10,881 nt of DNA from Flavobacteriaceae bacterium (lineage in GTDB: Bacteria; Bacteroidota; Bacteroidia; Flavobacteriales; Flavobacteriaceae), in NCBI GenBank assembly GCA_029245825.1, contig JAQWON010000100.1:1-10881 (forward strand), written 5' to 3'. The translations under genes were made by a program, and so were the position numbers. Every line of letters starts with the position of its first letter. Position 1 is the first letter of the stretch. This document shows, one piece after another, positions 6,927 through 10,881 of this stretch. Below the pieces are notes generated by a model. It ran no database searches and was not told the origin of the DNA. It worked only from the letters and a program-made list of their open reading frames with translations.

Positions 6927-8252
6927 ATGAAAAAAATTATTTATCTATCGTTTTGTTTCATTTTGACATTATCGCTATCATTTGCTCAAACCTCAGAGAA
7001 CCCATGGGCAGTTAGTATAGGAGCAAATCTAGTTGGAATTCAAGACGATTCAGTTGATTCCGATACGGGTTTTGGGGTACCTGCCGTGAGTCTTTCAAGG
7101 TATATCGCTAATGGATTATCACTTGGCGCCCAGTATGGTTCAAACTCATTAGATATTAGTTCCGGATCTGTTGATTATTTCTCGTTAGATGGAGTTTTAA
7201 AATATAACATTTCTGAAGGCAATACAGTGCCCTATCTGTTTGGAGGATATGGTATAACAAGTTTTAACGACGGATATGATAGAGAAGGAATGTTTCCTTC
7301 TAGTGAAGCCGCTAGAACTTACCTTGGAGGTATAGGTGTTAATTTTTTTGTTTCTGATAATTGGGCAATAGCTGCTAGCACTTCCTATAGATCTGCTAGT
7401 GAAAACGGAGCATACAATCACCTTCAGCACGTTATAGGAGTAAGCTACAATTTTGGATCACAAGACACAGACAAAGATGGTGTGTCTGACAAGAACGATG
7501 CTTGTCCAGAAGTTCCTGGTTTGAAAGAATTCGATGGATGTCCTGATGGAGATTCTGATGGAATTCCAGACAATAAAGATGCTTGTCCAGAAGAGGCTGG
7601 ATCTGCTGATCTTAATGGTTGTCCAGATTCTGACGGAGATGGAGTGGCTGATAATGAAGATGCATGTCCTGATGCTGCCGGTAGTGCAGAAATGGGTGGT
7701 TGTCCAGATTCTGATGGAGATGGAGTATCAGACAATGATGATGCTTGCCCAAAAGAGGCTGGCGAAAACAATGGTTGTCCTTGGCCTGACAGTGATGGAG
7801 ATGGTGTACTAGATAAAGATGATGCTTGTCCTAACGAAGCAGGTACTGACAATGGATGTCCAGACAAATCATTGCCTCAAGAATTAACCGATTTCTTGAA
7901 TAGTGATAAATCTAAGATTATGTTTATGGTTAGTAGTTCCAGAATAAGTAAGGGAGGTTCTTCTAAGCTTTCTGAAATTAAAGCTCTAATGGAGGAGTTC
8001 GCTGATGCAGTTCTTACTATTGAAGGTCATGCCTCAAGTGATGGCCCAACTAACTTTAATCAAGCACTTTCTGAAAAAAGAGCAAAAGCAGTTAAAGATG
8101 CTTTAGTTGCTATGGGAGTTGATGGTTCACGACTTAATACTGAAGCTTTTGGAGAGACTAGACCTGCTGCTGATAATAATACAACAGCTGGTAGAGCTTC
8201 AAATAGAAGAGTAGAGTTTGACAGAAGAGTTGAAATAAAGGTCGAAGAATAA
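6927..8252 (+). CDS. OmpA family outer-membrane protein with TSP type 3 repeats
   Basis: This 441-residue protein anchors the outer membrane to peptidoglycan. The parts, in order, are: signal peptide 1-20 (cleaved at SFA/Q); an outer-membrane beta-barrel of about 155 residues (21-177) with alternating hydrophobic strands ending HVIGVSYNF; five thrombospondin type 3 repeats (180-312) with Asp-rich DxDxDG calcium-binding loops and DAC/GC cysteines; and an OmpA C-terminal peptidoglycan-binding domain (about 330-438). In that last domain LTIEGHASSDGPTNFN, LSEKRAKAVKDAL, RLNTEAFGETRPAADN and GRASNRRVE match the family. The usual Asp of GHTD is Ser370 here, with Asp372 two residues later. The tail repeats RRVEF-D as RRVEI-K. 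The gene is followed by a strong intrinsic terminator and looks monocistronic. Its codon use is less extreme and its start AAA-rich, as expected for a highly expressed gene. The family call is very secure. Confidence 0.95.
   Translation: MKKIIYLSFCFILTLSLSFAQTSENPWAVSIGANLVGIQDDSVDSDTGFGVPAVSLSRYIANGLSLGAQYGSNSLDISSGSVDYFSLDGVLKYNISEGNTVPYLFGGYGITSFNDGYDREGMFPSSEAARTYLGGIGVNFFVSDNWAIAASTSYRSASENGAYNHLQHVIGVSYNFGSQDTDKDGVSDKNDACPEVPGLKEFDGCPDGDSDGIPDNKDACPEEAGSADLNGCPDSDGDGVADNEDACPDAAGSAEMGGCPDSDGDGVSDNDDACPKEAGENNGCPWPDSDGDGVLDKDDACPNEAGTDNGCPDKSLPQELTDFLNSDKSKIMFMVSSSRISKGGSSKLSEIKALMEEFADAVLTIEGHASSDGPTNFNQALSEKRAKAVKDALVAMGVDGSRLNTEAFGETRPAADNNTTAGRASNRRVEFDRRVEIKVEE
7464..7862 (+). repeat. 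five TSP type 3 coding repeats, about 81-base period
   Basis: Units begin at 7464, 7545, 7626, 7707 and 7788, each encoding D-x-D-x-D-G-x-x-D-x-x-D-A-C-P plus a short variable segment ending GCP. The first three units are 27 codons long. The fourth ends early and adds Trp-Pro as spacer, and the fifth is 25 codons. Repeated GATTCTGATGGAGATGG-like DNA is visible between units 3 and 4. Family knowledge: these repeats bind calcium and form a rigid spacer between barrel and peptidoglycan domain. Confidence 0.9.
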
Positions 8253-8277
8253 TTCTCTCATCATATAATATTAATCT

Positions 8278-8310
8278 AAAAATCTCCTAAGTGAACTTAG
8301 GAGATTTTTT
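8278..8310 (+). terminator. strong intrinsic terminator after ompA
   Basis: AATCTCCTAAG and CTTAGGAGATT form a perfect stem around the loop TGAA (8292-8295). A-T pairs extend it to about 14 base pairs, and it runs straight into a T tract that ends at 8310. It lies 25 bases past the ompA stop and only 28 bases before the thioesterase ATG. This is the clearest terminator in the window. Because an A run also precedes the stem, it could act weakly in the opposite direction. Confidence 0.92.
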
Positions 8311-8338
8311 ATACCTATAATCCTAAAAGCTCCCATTA

Positions 8339-8824
8339 ATGTTTAAAAAAAAATACTCTGTTCTTTGGCCTGATTTAGATGCTAATTGGCATCTTGCAAA
8401 CCATTCATATATTAAATATTCTGCAGACGCAAGGATGTCTTTTTTTGATTCAATTGGATTAACAAAAGATAAACTAGAGGTTCATATGAGAGGTCCTGTA
8501 GTTTTTTATGAGCACATGTATTATTACAAGGAATTAAAATTAGAGGATGAGTTTATTGTGAGTGTTGAAGTTGATGGGTATAGTGATGATGGAAGTTTTG
8601 GAAGATTACTTCAGAATTTCTATAGTCCTAATGGAGTAAATTTAGCTCGACTTGAATTAATTTTTGGATTTATCGATCTGAAAACTAGAACTCTATCTAA
8701 ATTCCCAGATAATGAATTTGAAAAATTTAAAACCTCTTATAAGACTAAAAGTTTTAAAATAATGACTAAGGACGACACTCGAATATCTGGCAAAACACCC
8801 TTAGATATAAAACTAAAACTTTAA
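8339..8824 (+). CDS. acyl-CoA thioesterase, hotdog (4HBT) fold
   Basis: This 161-residue cytoplasmic protein resembles the 4HBT/FadM/YbgC type of hotdog thioesterases, which release free acids from acyl-CoA or acyl-ACP. The N-terminal signature WPDLDANWHLANHSYIKY (10-27) matches the family pattern D-x-D-x-x-x-H-x-x-N-x-x-Y. Asp14 is the candidate catalytic acid, with His18 and Asn21 conserved beside it. A hydrophobic helix-like segment follows (about 28-40), and the rest alternates as beta strands, for example LEDEFIVSVEVDGY (68-81) and ARLELIFGFIDLKTRTL (103-119). The length is slightly above the minimal hotdog size. The start is the ATG 28 bases past the ompA terminator. No TAnnTTTG box lies in that gap, so its promoter is unclear. 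The 3' end overlaps the convergent acylase gene by 12 bases. The substrate chain length cannot be read from the sequence. Confidence 0.82.
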   Translation: MFKKKYSVLWPDLDANWHLANHSYIKYSADARMSFFDSIGLTKDKLEVHMRGPVVFYEHMYYYKELKLEDEFIVSVEVDGYSDDGSFGRLLQNFYSPNGVNLARLELIFGFIDLKTRTLSKFPDNEFEKFKTSYKTKSFKIMTKDDTRISGKTPLDIKLKL

Positions 8825-8848
8825 TTTATAAATTATCATTTTAGTTTT
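8809..8848. terminator. AT-only inverted repeat across convergent gene ends, possible bidirectional terminator
   Basis: AAAACTAAAA (8809-8818) is the exact reverse complement of TTTTAGTTTT (8839-8848). The intervening DNA contains the perfect palindrome TAATTTATAAATTA (8822-8835). Both share one centre (8828/8829), separated only by a three-by-three internal mismatch. The structure would give T-rich 3' arms on both transcripts. It covers the last codons of both convergent genes. Pairing is almost entirely A-T, so its termination strength is uncertain. Confidence 0.55.
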
Positions 8849-10881
8849 GCTTGGAGTTAGATAGGTTCTTTTATATGTAGTTGATTTGATTTTCTCTTTA
8901 GAAAAGTTCATGGGGAAATATTCATCTTTTGCCCATTTTTCAAAAAGATTGCTGTAAAAAGGACTGTCTGGATCACCAGATTGCCCGGGACTATTGTTAG
9001 CAATTGCTGAGTCCCAATCCCCAGTATTTACTATTAATCTAAAAGTAGCCCCACTAGATTGACTATCATTACTACCTGTAGAGCCAGGGGTGTATGAATT
9101 TCCGCCTCTTGGAAGAGGACCAAGGTTTAACTTAGCTGCGGTCTCTTTATCTACTATTTTACCTAGAGGATGAGTCATGAATGTATGTTTAAATTTTTCT
9201 TGTCCATATTGCCAATTAGTTGTATCTGATCCTAGTTTTTTTTCAAGATTTTTCATTGCATAAATAAAGGATTCTTTTAAAAATTGATTTTTACCTAGAG
9301 TAGGGTTAGAGCCAAAAATTTTTTTTTCAGGAAGTTCTATCCAATCAACTATTTTTTTGAGTTGAATAGACTGAATATATTCTTTAGCTTTTTTTGGAAC
9401 AAATTTCTTGTGTGCTAGTTTTTTTATTTCATTCTCCCATGAGACATAAATAGCAGCAGGGATTGAATTAGGAGAAAGTTCAAAATTCCAATCAAATAAT
9501 TTTTCTTTTAAAGCCGAATTTTTGGAATCAAGAGAAATTTGATCAAGCATAGGAATTAATTTTTTTGCTGGTAAAGATGTTACATCAACTTGTAAATCTT
9601 TCATTTTTTCAATACTTAGTAGATCTTTTTGATTTAGTACTTCATTGACTCTGTCCCCTCTATAAGGATCTGACCAAGAATAACCAATTGCGTTCCAGTA
9701 TTTATAATTTTCAGATGTTACATTTTGATTTGCTGTAGCAATAAAGTCTCTTTCAGGATTATACTCATTGGGTTTTTTAATTATAGGCAGATATCCTTCC
9801 CACTCATAACTGCCATCTCCCAAAATAGGCACTAATCCACTAAAATTGTTTCTAATTGGTGCAATTCCAACAGCTTGCCAACCAATATTTCCATTGATAT
9901 CAGCCCAAATCATGTTTTCCCCTGGAATATTGCTGTAATTACAAGCATCTCTAAATTCTTCCCAAGATTTGGCCTGATTCATTCTTAAAGAAGCTAAATA
10001 AGGAGATCCACCGATTTCAAGCCAAGCGCATCTTACAGCAAAAGCAATATTCTTTTTTTTATCGATATAAGTTATTGGACCATGATGAGTATACTTTAGT
10101 GTAACTTCAACTGGTTCTTTATCTTTAACGGGAATAACTTCTTTAATTATTTTCATTTCCCTCCATTCCCCCTTGTATTTATATTCTAGAGGGTTTTTCG
10201 GATTAATTTCATATTGATATAAGTCTTCCCCATCTGTTCTATATACGGTAAGACCCCAAGCTCCATATTCATTATGCCCTATTGATATGCCTGGTATTTC
10301 AGGTTCCCCGCCACCAATTACATTCCAATTAGGCGATATTAAATGAGCCATGTATCTTAGCGATGGCACTGAAATTCTTCTATGAGGATCATTTGCCATA
10401 TAGGTATTTCCATCTTCAGTTTTACTACCACTAACTACCCAGTTATTACTTCCAATTGATAGAGAGTCAATTTTTATTTTGTTATTAGTGGCAATTTTAT
10501 CTGAATTGGGTTTATAATTTCCTAAAACACTTTTTCTAGAAAATTTTAGTGTTTTTCTAAATGCATTATATGGAGATAGTATATTTTCAAAAAGTAGGTC
10601 CTTATCAATTTTTGGATCTAATTTGATCTTTGGATCCTTTGGATGAAACCATATTAGTTCTTTAACCTTTTCTTCACCCAAAAGAGCAACAGCTCTTCCA
10701 ATTTGAAGTTCTTGGTTTATATTCCCTAATAATCCTTGGTGCCTTGAAATTACAACCTCTGGAGTCCAAAGATTTGGCTTTATTCCTAAGATTTTAAATG
10801 GTAGGGGTAGATCATTTGGAGTTCTATTTATATCAGTTATATATTTGTTGATGCCATCAACATATGCACGGATGATTTCTG
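8813..10881 (-). CDS. penicillin acylase family protein (Ntn hydrolase), N-terminus outside window
   Basis: The minus-strand frame is open from the right edge to the TAG at 8813-8815, giving 688 visible residues. The missing N-terminus should carry the signal peptide and the first part of the alpha chain. Family knowledge: these enzymes are exported, cut themselves into alpha and beta chains, and use the new N-terminal Ser of the beta chain to hydrolyse amides such as penicillins, N-acyl-homoserine lactones or acyl-amino acids. Seen: alpha-chain blocks IIRAYVDGINKYI and LGIKPNLWTPE at the start; the cleavage and nucleophile site GSNNWVVSG, with Ser144 of the visible fragment at 10448-10450; ANDPHR (162-167) with the family His; TANQN (382-386), the probable oxyanion Asn region; and the C-terminal block with DWDSAIANNSPGQSGDP and FEKWAKDEYFPM. 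A TTG at 10681 is not the start, because family sequence continues upstream of it. All visible catalytic elements are present. The substrate is unknown. Confidence 0.9.
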   Translation of the reverse strand, partial: EIIRAYVDGINKYITDINRTPNDLPLPFKILGIKPNLWTPEVVISRHQGLLGNINQELQIGRAVALLGEEKVKELIWFHPKDPKIKLDPKIDKDLLFENILSPYNAFRKTLKFSRKSVLGNYKPNSDKIATNNKIKIDSLSIGSNNWVVSGSKTEDGNTYMANDPHRRISVPSLRYMAHLISPNWNVIGGGEPEIPGISIGHNEYGAWGLTVYRTDGEDLYQYEINPKNPLEYKYKGEWREMKIIKEVIPVKDKEPVEVTLKYTHHGPITYIDKKKNIAFAVRCAWLEIGGSPYLASLRMNQAKSWEEFRDACNYSNIPGENMIWADINGNIGWQAVGIAPIRNNFSGLVPILGDGSYEWEGYLPIIKKPNEYNPERDFIATANQNVTSENYKYWNAIGYSWSDPYRGDRVNEVLNQKDLLSIEKMKDLQVDVTSLPAKKLIPMLDQISLDSKNSALKEKLFDWNFELSPNSIPAAIYVSWENEIKKLAHKKFVPKKAKEYIQSIQLKKIVDWIELPEKKIFGSNPTLGKNQFLKESFIYAMKNLEKKLGSDTTNWQYGQEKFKHTFMTHPLGKIVDKETAAKLNLGPLPRGGNSYTPGSTGSNDSQSSGATFRLIVNTGDWDSAIANNSPGQSGDPDSPFYSNLFEKWAKDEYFPMNFSKEKIKSTTYKRTYLTPSKTKMIIYKLKF

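Noticed and set aside
7464..7862. Regular 81-base repeat spacing that could be mistaken for a CRISPR or satellite array
   Set aside because: The repeats are in frame, degenerate at third positions and encode calcium-binding TSP3 units; there are no identical short repeats with unique spacers.
7445..7867. Long open frame on the minus strand across the TSP3 region, with an apparent Ser/Gly/Pro repeat protein
   Set aside because: It is the mirror of the periodic Asp/Gly/Cys codons of the OmpA repeats. It has no start context and no family resemblance, and the plus-strand gene is certain.
10679..10681. TTG as the start codon of the penicillin acylase
   Set aside because: The frame stays open to the window edge, and the upstream residues match the alpha-chain part of the family (AYVDGINKYI, KPNLWTPE).

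Overview
The window reads as chromosomal DNA from a marine-type member of the Bacteroidota, most likely Flavobacteriales. The evidence is strong AT bias with Lys/Asn/Ile-rich proteins, signal peptides that cleave just before Gln, an OmpA protein with thrombospondin type 3 repeats, a VPS10/BNR-repeat secreted protein, Bacteroidota-style -7 boxes (TAnnTTTG), and a lack of clear Shine-Dalgarno sites. No mobile element, CRISPR array, tRNA or rRNA was seen. No gap between genes reaches 300 bases; the longest is about 110.

Layout. At the left edge, the 3' part of a CoA pyrophosphatase (Nudix) gene is followed after about 30 bases by a lysophospholipid acyltransferase gene on the same strand. These converge on a long minus-strand gene (1362-4568) for a secreted beta-propeller protein with VPS10/Asp-box repeats. 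A 96-base divergent promoter region separates it from a plus-strand DUF3089 alpha/beta-hydrolase-like lipoprotein. Next come a putative lipoprotein with two lipocalin-like domains, which starts with TTG, and an OmpA-type outer-membrane protein closed by a strong intrinsic terminator. A small hotdog-fold acyl-CoA thioesterase follows. Its 3' end overlaps by 12 bases the end of a minus-strand penicillin-acylase-family gene that runs off the right edge. A long AT-only inverted repeat covers that overlap.

How the genes relate. Most of the products belong to the envelope or secretory route: two lipoproteins, one OmpA peptidoglycan anchor, one exported propeller protein and a probable periplasmic Ntn amidohydrolase. 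Three others deal with acyl-CoA or phospholipid chemistry: a CoA pyrophosphatase, an acyltransferase and a thioesterase. I see no dedicated multi-gene system such as defence, secondary metabolism or a polysaccharide utilisation locus. The window looks like ordinary core and envelope genome. The points worth a second look are local: altered catalytic-motif spacing in the acyltransferase, a probable leaderless start, a domain duplication, a small C-terminal tandem duplication in OmpA, and the hairpin in the convergent overlap.
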